From a bacterium (GTDB lineage Bacteria; Margulisbacteria; Marinamargulisbacteria; UBA817; JAQBTH01), in NCBI GenBank assembly GCA_027623425.1, contig JAQBTH010000007.1, positions 1 through 42,770 on the forward strand: a DNA stretch of 42,770 nucleotides. Direction: 5' to 3'. Each line of letters begins with the position of its first letter. The first letter of the stretch is position 1. The notes under the pieces were generated by a model. It was not told where the DNA came from. It was given only the letters and a program-made list of their open reading frames with translations, and made no database searches. Both the position numbers and the translations under genes were made by a program. This document shows positions 32,555 to 41,145 of the stretch, one piece after another.

Positions 32555-34066
32555 ATGAGCAAATATATTCCATTTGAGATGTTAAGTGAGACATGCCAGA
32601 ATTGGCAAAGCGATAATGAACGTATCGTTTTGGCCTACGGCATTTTTGATTTCTTACACATCGGTCACATTCGATTTTTAGAGCAAGCCAAAGCGCTAGG
32701 CACTAAATTAGTTGTGATTTTAGGCAATGATCAACAAGATTCAAAACTTAGTTTTAAGGCCGATGTGCGCGCCAATGCCATCGCCAATTTGAATGGGGTA
32801 GACGCTGTTGCCATTAACCCCGAGGCCACAATAGATAAAGCGTTAGATGCGTGTAAACCGCACTTGTATGTAAAAGGTTCCGAATACAGTTCCCTTCACG
32901 ATTCAGTAAAAACGGCGGCGTACGAGCTTGAAAAAAAAGCCTGCAAAGAGCGTGGTATTAAAACCATTGTGCTAGACAAAACAGAGGTCAATCCCACCGA
33001 TGCCATAAATTCGTTTTTTGCATCGTTTTCGAGTGAGTTGCACCAATTTATTGATATTTTATCTCAACACCATTCTATGCACGATATCATCAAACGTATC
33101 GATAGTCTTGAAAAGTTAAATGTACTGGTGATTGGTGACGCCATTTTAGATGAGTATCGCTATTGCCACCATCTCGGCACGTCTTCAAAGGATGGCATAT
33201 TAACTGTTCAACACGAGAACAGTGACGTGTTTGCAGGTGGCATATTAGCAATTGCAAATCATGTGGCCAGTTTTGCCGGCCATGTGGATCTCATTACTTG
33301 TATTGGGGACAATAAAGAAGAAGAAGCCTTTATCCGAGAGAAATTGTCTCCAAAAATCAGTCCCGAATTTATCATGCAATCAGCGTCTCGCACCCTTCGA
33401 AAAATTAAATACATTGAAAGTTATTCACTGACTAAATTATTTGGAATTTATGTAATGGATGAACCCAGTCTATCCCAAGAGAATGAGCAAAAGATGGCGG
33501 CGTGGTTAGAAGAACGAATCAGCCAATACGATTTGGTTCTTGTGGCAGATTTTGGGCATGGCACCATTAGCCCGGCCATACGCGATCTATTGGCGGAAAA
33601 ATCACCATTTTTAGCGGTAAATACCCAGGCAAATGCAGGCAACAAACGCATTCACACCATTAGCCGATATTCGCGTGCAGATTATGTAAGTATATCCGAA
33701 TCTGAGCTGCGTTTAGACGTGCGCGATTTCGATACCGATGTACGCCCCTTAACGGTAGAGGCAGCACGGCGTTTGAATTCCAAACAATTCGTTGTCACAC
33801 GGGGTAGAAATGGGTATAGCATTGCCAAAGCCCATGGCAGTTACTTTGTTGTGCCAGCGTTTAACACGAATGTGGTAGACCGCATTGGTTCCGGCGATGC
33901 ATTTTTTGCAGTAACCGCAATGCTCGCAACGCAAGACACAGATGATGAGATTTTAGGTTTAGTAGGTAACGCTGTCGGTGCATTAGCGGTAGAGATATTA
34001 GGCAATAAAGAGCCCATAACAAAAGCGGCATTAACCGACTACCTTATGAAATTATCTCAAAAATGA
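32555..34066 (+). CDS. Fused cytidylyltransferase-PfkB sugar kinase (HldE-like, domains swapped)
   Basis: A 503-residue two-domain enzyme. N-terminal (about 1-150) RfaE2-type nucleotidyltransferase: YGIFDFLHIGHIRFLEQAKALG with the HxGH signature (His35, His38) and NPTDAINSFFASF at its end. C-terminal (about 185-500) PfkB carbohydrate kinase: VIGDAILDEYRY, FAGGILAIANHVASF, and the catalytic DRIGSGDAFFAVTAML. Bacterial HldE, which makes ADP-heptose for LPS, has kinase first; the order is reversed here, as in fusions found in glycan clusters. It would phosphorylate and nucleotidyl-activate a sugar, perhaps a heptose. It overlaps the next gene by four bases (ATGA). Confidence 0.88.
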   Translation: MSKYIPFEMLSETCQNWQSDNERIVLAYGIFDFLHIGHIRFLEQAKALGTKLVVILGNDQQDSKLSFKADVRANAIANLNGVDAVAINPEATIDKALDACKPHLYVKGSEYSSLHDSVKTAAYELEKKACKERGIKTIVLDKTEVNPTDAINSFFASFSSELHQFIDILSQHHSMHDIIKRIDSLEKLNVLVIGDAILDEYRYCHHLGTSSKDGILTVQHENSDVFAGGILAIANHVASFAGHVDLITCIGDNKEEEAFIREKLSPKISPEFIMQSASRTLRKIKYIESYSLTKLFGIYVMDEPSLSQENEQKMAAWLEERISQYDLVLVADFGHGTISPAIRDLLAEKSPFLAVNTQANAGNKRIHTISRYSRADYVSISESELRLDVRDFDTDVRPLTVEAARRLNSKQFVVTRGRNGYSIAKAHGSYFVVPAFNTNVVDRIGSGDAFFAVTAMLATQDTDDEILGLVGNAVGALAVEILGNKEPITKAALTDYLMKLSQK

Positions 34067-35094
34067 AGGCGATTTTACTTGCCGCCGGTTTTGGATCTCG
34101 ACTTAGGCCTATCACGAATCACATACCAAAATGCGTGATGCCATTTGGTGGGCGGCCCCTACTAGATTATTGGATTGAAAGCATGCAAAGTGCCAATATC
34201 ACAGACATTTTGGTCAACACGCATTATCTAAGCCAGGTCGTTGACGCGCACATCCGAACAAGCCAATACGCTGATCACATTACATTAAGACATGAAGATG
34301 CAATTCTGGGCACCGCAGGCACGTTGATCGCAAACGCAGATTGGGTAGGCGATGAGCCAGTGATATTAATACACGCCGATAATGTGTGCGAATTGGATGT
34401 AAACGCATTTTGTGCGGCCTATCAAAATCGCCCTGATGGAACCGATATGCTGATGATGACGTTTGAAACAGACACGCCGCAAAGTTGTGGCATAGTGGCG
34501 CTTGATGACCGAGGTATCGTGCAAGAGTTCCATGAAAAAGTGGCCAATCCACCTAGTAATTTAGCAAATGGAGCCGTCTATATATTAAACCCGAATTTAC
34601 TGCGCCAATTGGCGAAACAGACACCCAAACCGAGCGATTTTAGCACAGAGGTATTGCCTCATTTAATGGGGCGTATTGCCACCTACCATAACACCGGATA
34701 TTTGCGCGATATTGGCACTATCACTAGTTATATAACGGCATCTTCTGAATGGAATGCACCTGTGTTGGCTTCGGGGAATCCGTTAGGCTGGCAAACGTTA
34801 TGCAGGGATCGGCGCATCGGTGCACAGCTCGCAAACGATTTGGCGATTGGCATTGGATTGCCTCTGTGTGTCATTAGCGACCTTGCCGATTGGAACTACT
34901 TACCCGATTGCGCCGCAATTATTCACGTCACAATACCCTTAACCAACGCGCCACAGGGTCTTCCAAGTGTTTCAAAAGGCTCAGTTGTTATTATTGATAA
35001 CTGGATTGGTAGCGCCCCTTTATCGCTTATTCAAGATTACGTTCGGGTGACTTCAATTGTCATAAATCGAATATCATCTCCTAAATCACCTTAG
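34063..35094 (+). CDS. Sugar-phosphate nucleotidylyltransferase with an unusual C-terminal extension
   Basis: The N-terminal 230 residues form an NTP-transferase domain: MKAILLAAGFGSRLRPITNHIPKCVMPF, LGTAGTL, ILIHADNV, VQEFHEKVANPP, NGAVYIL and YLRDIGTITSY. This is the HddC/RmlA/GCD1-like family that makes NDP-sugars from sugar 1-phosphates. The last 110 or so residues (from about SSEWNAPV) are not a left-handed beta-helix and match nothing I know. Translationally coupled to the kinase-nucleotidyltransferase fusion, so the two probably supply the same activated sugar. The next frame is a truncated aminotransferase, so a rearrangement near the 3' end is possible. Confidence 0.82.
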   Translation: MKAILLAAGFGSRLRPITNHIPKCVMPFGGRPLLDYWIESMQSANITDILVNTHYLSQVVDAHIRTSQYADHITLRHEDAILGTAGTLIANADWVGDEPVILIHADNVCELDVNAFCAAYQNRPDGTDMLMMTFETDTPQSCGIVALDDRGIVQEFHEKVANPPSNLANGAVYILNPNLLRQLAKQTPKPSDFSTEVLPHLMGRIATYHNTGYLRDIGTITSYITASSEWNAPVLASGNPLGWQTLCRDRRIGAQLANDLAIGIGLPLCVISDLADWNYLPDCAAIIHVTIPLTNAPQGLPSVSKGSVVIIDNWIGSAPLSLIQDYVRVTSIVINRISSPKSP

Positions 35095-35132
35095 ACGCTG
35101 GAAACACGACCTTCGGGTACATATACGGCTCC

Positions 35133-35858
35133 TTGCCTGTTCATTTCACCGGCCGCATTGCCAATATGAGCGCGTTACAAGCCATCGCAACCGCTCATAA
35201 CATACCCATTATCGAAGATTCGGCCCAAGCCGTCGGCGCCACCTATCACGGCAAAAAGGCAGGCGCGTTCGGGCGAACAGGCTGTTTTAGTTTGCACCCG
35301 CTAAAAAACCTGCACGTGCATGGCGATGGGGGTGTGTTAACCACGAATGATAAGGCGGTTTATGACGATATAATGATGCGTCGCAACCACGGCCTAGAAA
35401 ACCGCGACAATTGTGCGATGTGGGGGATTAACTCACGCTTGGATGCCATCCAAGCCGGTATCGCCACCATCAAACTTCCTCATATGGATGCCTGGACCCA
35501 GCGGTACCGTGCCATTGCACACATGTACACATCGGCACTAAGTGAGTTTGTAAGCACTCCCACTGAATCCGAACACGAAAAGCCAGTGTATCACCGCTAC
35601 ATGATTCGCACACAAAAACGAGATGAACTGCAATCGTATCTAGCGGAAAAAGGCGTTGATACAAAGGTCAATTATCCCATTCCAATTCACCTGCAAACAG
35701 TAGGGCGAAATATGGGCCATAAAGAAGGTGATTTTCCGGAAACCGAGCGCGCGGCACAAGAAATATTATCTCTACCATTGTACCCGGAGCTCACTGATGA
35801 GGAGGTAGGGTATGTCATTGATACAGTGCGCTCAGGCATAAAGACACTAATCGCATGA
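35133..35858 (+). pseudogene. DegT/DnrJ/EryC1-family aminotransferase lacking its N-terminal third
   Basis: A 241-residue frame matching only the C-terminal two thirds of PLP-dependent sugar aminotransferases (normally 360-400 residues). It starts at PVHFTGR and includes IIEDSAQAVGATYHGKKAG, the PLP-lysine block FSLHPLKNLHVHGDGG, RNHGL, MWGINSRLDAIQAGI and YHRYMIRT...LPLYPELT. The N-terminal segment that binds the cofactor phosphate and substrate is missing; the in-frame upstream sequence is only 48 bases long before a TAA (35082-35084) and does not look like the family. TTG 35133 has no ribosome site. Probably a remnant of a deleted gene, though the surviving frame is intact, so decay is recent or a short form is made. 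Confidence 0.75.
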
Positions 35859-35988
35859 GTTGCCTGTGCTATCACTAAGTGTGCCTAAATGGTGAGGTAA
35901 CGTTCGACAGCGCCCTAAAAATATATTACAATTTTACAGGAATAAATATAGGCATTAAAGAGAGAATTCTCAAGAAATACCATAGTAC

Positions 35989-37764
35989 ATGAAAATAAGC
36001 AGTTTTGAATTAGCTAAAGACTTAATGATCCGATATCCCCGTAAAATTATGGTGATGATTGTGGGCGCCTTAAGCATGGCATTAATGGATGGCCTCACCG
36101 TGTTTTCCCTCGCGCCCATCGCAGATGCGCTAATTCATTCGGATATCACCACCCAGTTTGCGCTAACGCGAGGATTGATGGCGGGCTTTGCCAAGGTCGG
36201 TATTGACCCAAGTCCTTTAAATTTATTGGGTTTAGTACTTATTTTTAATGTTATTCGTTTTTTCATACAAATGTTACACAGCTACATTATATTGCGTATC
36301 AAATATGCGGTCATTGGTGACATGCTAAACGAATTGTTAACTCAACTCTTTAATGCCAATTGGCAATTCTTTGTGTCTCGCCGCAGTGGCGACTTTCTCA
36401 ATGTGATGCAACGGGAATTTTTATTCGTGGGAGAATCGTTTCGCTTTTTAGCTGATTTGATTGCGGCCGCAACCCAGTTAGCAATTCTACTGGCAATTCC
36501 ACTCTATTTATCATGGAAAACAACGGCCTTAATTTTAGTGTCTGGCGCGCTAATCAGTGCCGTTATTTCCAGGATGGCCAGACGCGCAAAACACTATGGC
36601 AAATTAAACGTCAGCACTGGAAATGATTATACGTCCACATTATTCGAGTGTTTTAACTCAGTGAAACTCATTTTGGCCTTTGCTAAAGGCCAAAAAATGA
36701 TCGACCATGTCAGATCGTTGTTTGGTGTGCATTATTCCGCTACAGTACGGTCTCAAATGTTACAGGTGGCAGTTAGTGGAATTTATCAGCCAGTAGGGTT
36801 TGCCTTAGTGGTAATTACGTTTGCCTATGCATCAGCGACCCAAATTCCAATTGGCTTAATAGTGATGCTTTTATATTCAATTAACCGCATGATACCTGTG
36901 GCTAGAAACTTAGCAAGCCTAAAGGTACAATTAGACCTTGTTGCACCCAGTTATGGGTATATTAAAACAGTAAAAAAAGAGGCTCAGGATACACCGCAAA
37001 TTACAGGTGTGGAAGTGTTCGAGGGGGTTAACCGAAGTATTGAACTGCAGAATATATCCTTTTCGTACCCCAACCAAACACCAGTATTAAAAAACTTAAA
37101 TCTAAGTGTTCCAAAAGGAAAAATGATTGCCTTAGTTGGGCCATCAGGAGCAGGAAAATCAACGTTAATTGATATAATAATGGGATTTAATTCTCCACAA
37201 GAAGGCCAGGTGGCAATTGACGATGTCCCACTCTCCACCTACGACATCTTTTCAGTCAGAGAGCGTTTTGGCGTTGTATTGCAGGATGCTAAGTTATTAA
37301 ATATGAGCATTAAGGATAATTTGTTGTGGGCAAATTCTAACGCCACAGATGCCCAAATAATAGAAGCATGCGAACAAGCCAATGCCATGGAATTTATACA
37401 AGCGCTACCGGACAAGCTAGACACCGTTATAGGTGAAAGAGGCGTACGATTATCAGGCGGGCAAGGGCAACGATTGGCGTTGGCTAGAGCCATTGTCAGA
37501 CAACCCGATTTATTGATTTTGGATGAAGCCACTAGCGCTTTAGACTCTGAATCCGAGTCGAAGATTCAAGATGCCATCGATACAATAGCAAAACACACCA
37601 CAATTGTAGTAATCGCCCATCGCTTATCCACCATCAAACGGGCCGATATCATCTATGTCATTAATAATTCAAACGTCATTGAAAAGGGCAGTTACGATGA
37701 ACTAATCGCCTTAGATCAACAGTTTAATGAAATGCTACAACGGCAAATGGGAATCACACGCTAA
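35989..37764 (+). CDS. ABC exporter, fused membrane and ATPase domains (MsbA-like)
   Basis: 591 residues: six transmembrane helices (about 20-320) followed by the nucleotide-binding domain, with Walker A GPSGAGKST (about 384-392), Q-loop VLQDAKLL, signature LSGGQGQRLALARAI, Walker B LLILDEATSALD and H-loop IAHRLSTI. This homodimeric half-transporter layout is that of MsbA, PglK and other lipid or lipid-linked-glycan flippases. The sugar-activating genes upstream and the glycosyltransferase downstream favour a glycolipid or glycan as cargo; peptides or drugs cannot be excluded. The 130 bases upstream contain a perfect 10-bp palindrome, GAGAATTCTC (35962-35971), and no clear ribosome site. Confidence 0.88.
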   Translation: MKISSFELAKDLMIRYPRKIMVMIVGALSMALMDGLTVFSLAPIADALIHSDITTQFALTRGLMAGFAKVGIDPSPLNLLGLVLIFNVIRFFIQMLHSYIILRIKYAVIGDMLNELLTQLFNANWQFFVSRRSGDFLNVMQREFLFVGESFRFLADLIAAATQLAILLAIPLYLSWKTTALILVSGALISAVISRMARRAKHYGKLNVSTGNDYTSTLFECFNSVKLILAFAKGQKMIDHVRSLFGVHYSATVRSQMLQVAVSGIYQPVGFALVVITFAYASATQIPIGLIVMLLYSINRMIPVARNLASLKVQLDLVAPSYGYIKTVKKEAQDTPQITGVEVFEGVNRSIELQNISFSYPNQTPVLKNLNLSVPKGKMIALVGPSGAGKSTLIDIIMGFNSPQEGQVAIDDVPLSTYDIFSVRERFGVVLQDAKLLNMSIKDNLLWANSNATDAQIIEACEQANAMEFIQALPDKLDTVIGERGVRLSGGQGQRLALARAIVRQPDLLILDEATSALDSESESKIQDAIDTIAKHTTIVVIAHRLSTIKRADIIYVINNSNVIEKGSYDELIALDQQFNEMLQRQMGITR

Positions 37765-37812
37765 TGTATGGCAAAATCATTGTGTTTTTGAACAGACAAG
37801 TAGAGAGATACC

Positions 37813-39012
37813 ATGAAATGGGGCTATTCCCTGTTGAAATACTGGACGGTTGGTGTGGCGATTCCTTTCTATGTATATCTGCGGTTAAAAAAATTAGAAC
37901 TTCGCTTTGTACCCATGCCCAATCGCATTGGGCATCTCGTCGGAGGAACCGAATTATTACTCTCTCAACGAGACGCAGGTGAAATCCCAGAGACCATCAA
38001 GTACATCAGCTATTTTCCACCGAGTTACCAAAATCCTAATCGCTTTATCGTCAAAATGATGAAGAAATCCCCAGAATTCAATGTAAGTCACATTAATTAT
38101 GCGCTATCACTAGTACATCGGCTATGTGGCCACACGATCACTGTGGGAGAATACGGTTGGTATGAACGAGATAATACTGGGGTGCTTCTTAAAACAAAAC
38201 CACACTTTTGGTTAAAAGATCACCACATCAAAAAGGGAGAGCATCTTTTAGAAAAATTAGGTATATCGCCAGACGATAAGATCGTTGGGGTTGCCACTCG
38301 AGGGAAATCCTATTTGGAATGGTTTTATGGCAAAAATCCGGCATATCATGATTGTCGAAATTGCGACATTGCCGATTATAAACTCGCCATCACACACCTT
38401 ATACATACGAATCGAACAGTGATTCGTATGGGCACTCATATAGACAACATACTAGAGATGCAAGACCCCCGTTATATCGAATTGGACCATCTTGGGCTTC
38501 GCACAGAAATGTTAGATGTATATATCAGTCAAAGATGCGAGTTTTTTATTTCCTGTGGAACAGGGATCGACGCATTGGCCAGCCGAGGATATCGAAAACC
38601 GATGCTATATGTTAATTTCTCCAATATTTGTGGATTATCGGTGTGGGAAAATAGATGTTTGCAAATATTCAAGCCATTTTGGTCACAAGAGAAGGGCCGT
38701 TACCTCACGCTTCATGAAATTCGCAAAATGGGTGCCTGTCATTTCACATCAGTCCACAATACGCAATATGGCATTGAGAGGCACGATAACACGCCACAAG
38801 AAATATTAGATGCAACACAAGAATTTGAACAGCGTTTAGCGGGACAGTGGGTCACCACCTCAGCCGATCAGGCCATGCAAAAACGGTTTTGGGAAATCTT
38901 TATGACTCCGTATCCATCGAATGCTCCATCTTGTGACGTGGGTAAGCGCGAATGCTTTAAAGCGCGCATCGGCACTCAATTTCTGAGAGACCATTCGTAT
39001 TTGCTAGACTAA
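37813..39012 (+). CDS. Putative glycosyltransferase, TIGR04372-like
   Basis: 399 residues. PNRIGHLVGGTELLLSQRD near the N-terminus, GVATRGKSYLEW, the CRNCDIADYKLAITHLI segment with VIRMGTHID after it, and FISCGTGIDALASRGYRKPMLYVNFSN resemble the TIGR04372 family. That family occurs in surface-polysaccharide loci and has a GT-B-like C-terminal half. An N-terminal hydrophobic helix (YWTVGVAIPFYVYL) could tether it to the membrane. It follows the ABC exporter by 48 bases on the same strand, consistent with a glycan assembly-and-export role. AGAGAG precedes the ATG. Family assignment is from memory of motif pattern; substrates unknown. Confidence 0.75.
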   Translation: MKWGYSLLKYWTVGVAIPFYVYLRLKKLELRFVPMPNRIGHLVGGTELLLSQRDAGEIPETIKYISYFPPSYQNPNRFIVKMMKKSPEFNVSHINYALSLVHRLCGHTITVGEYGWYERDNTGVLLKTKPHFWLKDHHIKKGEHLLEKLGISPDDKIVGVATRGKSYLEWFYGKNPAYHDCRNCDIADYKLAITHLIHTNRTVIRMGTHIDNILEMQDPRYIELDHLGLRTEMLDVYISQRCEFFISCGTGIDALASRGYRKPMLYVNFSNICGLSVWENRCLQIFKPFWSQEKGRYLTLHEIRKMGACHFTSVHNTQYGIERHDNTPQEILDATQEFEQRLAGQWVTTSADQAMQKRFWEIFMTPYPSNAPSCDVGKRECFKARIGTQFLRDHSYLLD

Positions 39013-39028
39013 TTAATTAGCGCACGAC

Positions 39029-39065
39029 TCGATAAATTACCCAATGCCCTTTATACTATGGGATA
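39029..39065 (+). promoter_or_regulatory. Promoter of the zinc dehydrogenase giving a leaderless start
   Basis: TCGATA (39029-39034), 17-base spacer, TATACT (39052-39057), then seven bases to ATG 39065. Confidence 0.45.
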
Positions 39066-40132
39066 TGAAAATCAAAACAATGAAAGCCGCCATATTAGTA
39101 GAACAACGAAAACCGCTCATTATTGATGAAGTGGAATTGCCAGACTCATTAGATTATGGGCAAGTCTTGGTTCGCGTTGATTACAGTGGCATTTGCGGGT
39201 CGCAGCTAGGGGAAATCAATGGTGCAAAAGGCGAGGATAAATTTTTACCTCATCTGCTAGGGCATGAAGGTGCCGGAGAAGTTATTGAATGTGGCCCCGG
39301 AGTAAAGCACGTCAAAGAAGGCGATTCGGTGGTGCTGCACTGGCGCAAAGGCCAAGGCATAGATGCCGCACCGCCAACGTATAAATGGCAAGGAAATACC
39401 CTAAATGCAGGGTTTGTGACGACTTTCAATGAATATGCGGTGGTCTCTGAAAATAGATTGACTACCATTCCGAAATCCTTTCCAAAGGATGTTGCGGCAC
39501 TATTTGGGTGTGCCATTACAACAGGGTTTGGTGTGGTGACTAATAATGCAAAATTAAAAATAGGTCAGTCGGTCTTAATATACGGCGCTGGTGGGGTTGG
39601 CTTGAATATTGTTCAGGCAGCCAGCTTGTCCACGGCTTATCCCATTATTGCCATTGATCGTGTGGACGCGAAACTAGAACTGGCGAAAACCTTAGGTGCG
39701 ACCCACACCATAAACTCCACAAAGGAAAACGTCACAGAAGCAGTAACGCGAATAGTGGGCGACCAAGGTGTTGATGCGGCACTTGATAATACAGGCAATC
39801 CTGATGTGGTTGCGGAGTGCTACAAACTAACAAAAGCGACGGGAAAAACCATTTTAGTGGGTGTGATTCCGAAAGGCAAAGAAATTAGTATTTACCCGTT
39901 GCCGTTGCATTTTGGAAAAGAACTAAGCGGGTCACATGGTGGCGAATGCAACCCATCCATCGACATTCCTAATTTCATTCGGCTATGCGAAAACAACATT
40001 ATAAATTTCGAGGCGCTCATCACAGATACCATTCCCCTTGAACAAATAAATACGGCAATTACGAATATGGTAGATGGTAAAATCACGGGTCGCTGCATCA
40101 TTCCAATTGGAAAAGCAGCAAAAACAAGTTAA
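39065..40132 (+). CDS. Zinc-dependent medium-chain alcohol/polyol dehydrogenase
   Basis: A 355-residue medium-chain dehydrogenase/reductase. The catalytic-zinc ligands are present (Cys in SGICGSQ, His in LLGHEGAGEV, Cys in LFGCAITTGFG), as are the NAD(P) motif YGAGGVGLNIVQAA and GNPDVVAECYKL. The lobe that holds four structural-zinc cysteines in class III alcohol dehydrogenases is replaced by a Cys-free segment (WRKGQGIDAAPPTYKWQGN), so the structural zinc is probably absent. ATG 39065 is chosen because of the -10 box at 39052-39057; the in-frame ATG 39044 lies upstream of that box. Placed after glycan genes, it may oxidise a sugar or sugar alcohol; substrate unknown. Confidence 0.85.
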   Translation: MKIKTMKAAILVEQRKPLIIDEVELPDSLDYGQVLVRVDYSGICGSQLGEINGAKGEDKFLPHLLGHEGAGEVIECGPGVKHVKEGDSVVLHWRKGQGIDAAPPTYKWQGNTLNAGFVTTFNEYAVVSENRLTTIPKSFPKDVAALFGCAITTGFGVVTNNAKLKIGQSVLIYGAGGVGLNIVQAASLSTAYPIIAIDRVDAKLELAKTLGATHTINSTKENVTEAVTRIVGDQGVDAALDNTGNPDVVAECYKLTKATGKTILVGVIPKGKEISIYPLPLHFGKELSGSHGGECNPSIDIPNFIRLCENNIINFEALITDTIPLEQINTAITNMVDGKITGRCIIPIGKAAKTS

Positions 40133-40153
40133 AGTGGTACCTAGGAGCCCATC

Positions 40154-40399
40154 ATGAGTCAACATAAGTCCGAAGAAGAGTTTATTGAAGAGATGAAACA
40201 AGCCATTCGTGAAACCACGACGAGTGTGGCTAAAAAGGTGAACAAGTCGGCCTTGTCCTATATGAGTAAAAAAGAATGGATAGACGAATCAAACTTAGCC
40301 GAGATTAATGCGTTCTTTTCCGAGAAAATACCTAAGGTATTATCTGAGGAAATATCAAAGGAACTGAATACGACGCTTGGTTTAGACCTTAAGTTATAA
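40154..40399 (+). CDS. Small acidic/basic helical protein, unknown function
   Basis: An 81-residue soluble protein, highly charged and predicted mostly helical (EEEFIEEMKQAIRE, KEWIDESNLAEINAFF, KVLSEEISKEL). No motif recognised. AGGAG (40143-40147) sits six bases before the ATG, a strong sign of real translation. It ends seven bases from the convergent 178-residue gene. Confidence 0.65.
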   Translation: MSQHKSEEEFIEEMKQAIRETTTSVAKKVNKSALSYMSKKEWIDESNLAEINAFFSEKIPKVLSEEISKELNTTLGLDLKL

Positions 40400-40406
40400 G
40401 GCTCTT

Positions 40407-40943
40407 TTATTCGGGGGGCGTAATCTGCTGAATATTGATGCCAGATTGGCGAAGTTGCATTGCCACCTGTTCGGCTTGAACCGTTGGTTTTGCGCTTTCA
40501 GACACGCCTAATACTTCTACAAGTGGGTTCGCTTCATATATAAATTCATTCACATATGGCAATATCTTATCGCCCTGACCGCGCATCACCTGCGTGCGTT
40601 TATTAGTGGACGATTTGGGTATGATCGTTAATTTAAATGCCAAGGCAATACGCTCTAACTTAGGTTTGTAATCTTTAACTTGTTGCTTGATGTTAGCATC
40701 CATATTGCGTTCAAGTTCCAGCATAGCGGGGTAGAAAAATCGTTCCACCAGTTTCGTGATATCAGCTGAAAACTTACGCAATTCATTCACCAAAATGCTA
40801 ACGCTCTTTTGTTCTTTAAGGGCGCGCAAGTTCGCGATTACCTTATCATATATAGTGTAAAACTCATCCTCTTGAGCCGCAAACGCCTTATAAACAGCAT
40901 CTCTACCGCCTTTAGCCCCTGCTGAGTATTCTATAAAACCCAT
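40407..40943 (-). CDS. Helical cytoplasmic protein, unknown function
   Basis: A 178-residue protein, mainly alpha-helical with likely coiled-coil stretches (YDKVIANLRALKEQKSV, ERNMDANIKQQVKDYKPKLERI), then a short beta/Pro-rich tail ending QQITPPE. No signal peptide or membrane helix; no family recognised. A near-perfect AGGAGGT lies eight bases before the ATG. A good promoter lies upstream, so it is probably well expressed. Confidence 0.7.
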   Translation of the reverse strand: MGFIEYSAGAKGGRDAVYKAFAAQEDEFYTIYDKVIANLRALKEQKSVSILVNELRKFSADITKLVERFFYPAMLELERNMDANIKQQVKDYKPKLERIALAFKLTIIPKSSTNKRTQVMRGQGDKILPYVNEFIYEANPLVEVLGVSESAKPTVQAEQVAMQLRQSGINIQQITPPE

Positions 40944-40989
40944 TCCAATTTACCTCCTAAAAAATTAAGAAGATCTATCCCTAATCATG

Positions 40990-41017
40990 ATCATAACACA
41001 ATCCCCGAACTTGTGAA
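40990..41017 (-). promoter_or_regulatory. Promoter of the 178-residue helical protein
   Basis: On the minus strand TTCACA (41017-41012), 16-base spacer and TGT-TATGAT (box 40995-40990). This leaves a leader of about 40 bases with a strong Shine-Dalgarno sequence. Confidence 0.5.
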
Positions 41018-41074
41018 TTGTTAGAGTTGTTTCTTTGTTTCAGTCAATTATTATCGGAATCGCAACACAGTCAG

Positions 41075-41103
41075 TTGCAAACAATCTCACAGAAGATTAC
41101 AAT
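41075..41103 (+). promoter_or_regulatory. Promoter of the parvulin lipoprotein / ispE operon
   Basis: TTGCAA (41075-41080), 17-base spacer, TACAAT (41098-41103), followed by a leader with AAGGAG (41128-41133) and AGGA (41137-41140) before ATG 41146. Confidence 0.55.
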
Positions 41104-41145
41104 TAAACATATTTTAACGGGACAAATAAGGAGACCAGGATCAAT

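Noticed and set aside
37764-37982. 72-codon frame starting on the ABC exporter stop
   Set aside because: It lies in another frame over the clear TIGR04372-like coding sequence.
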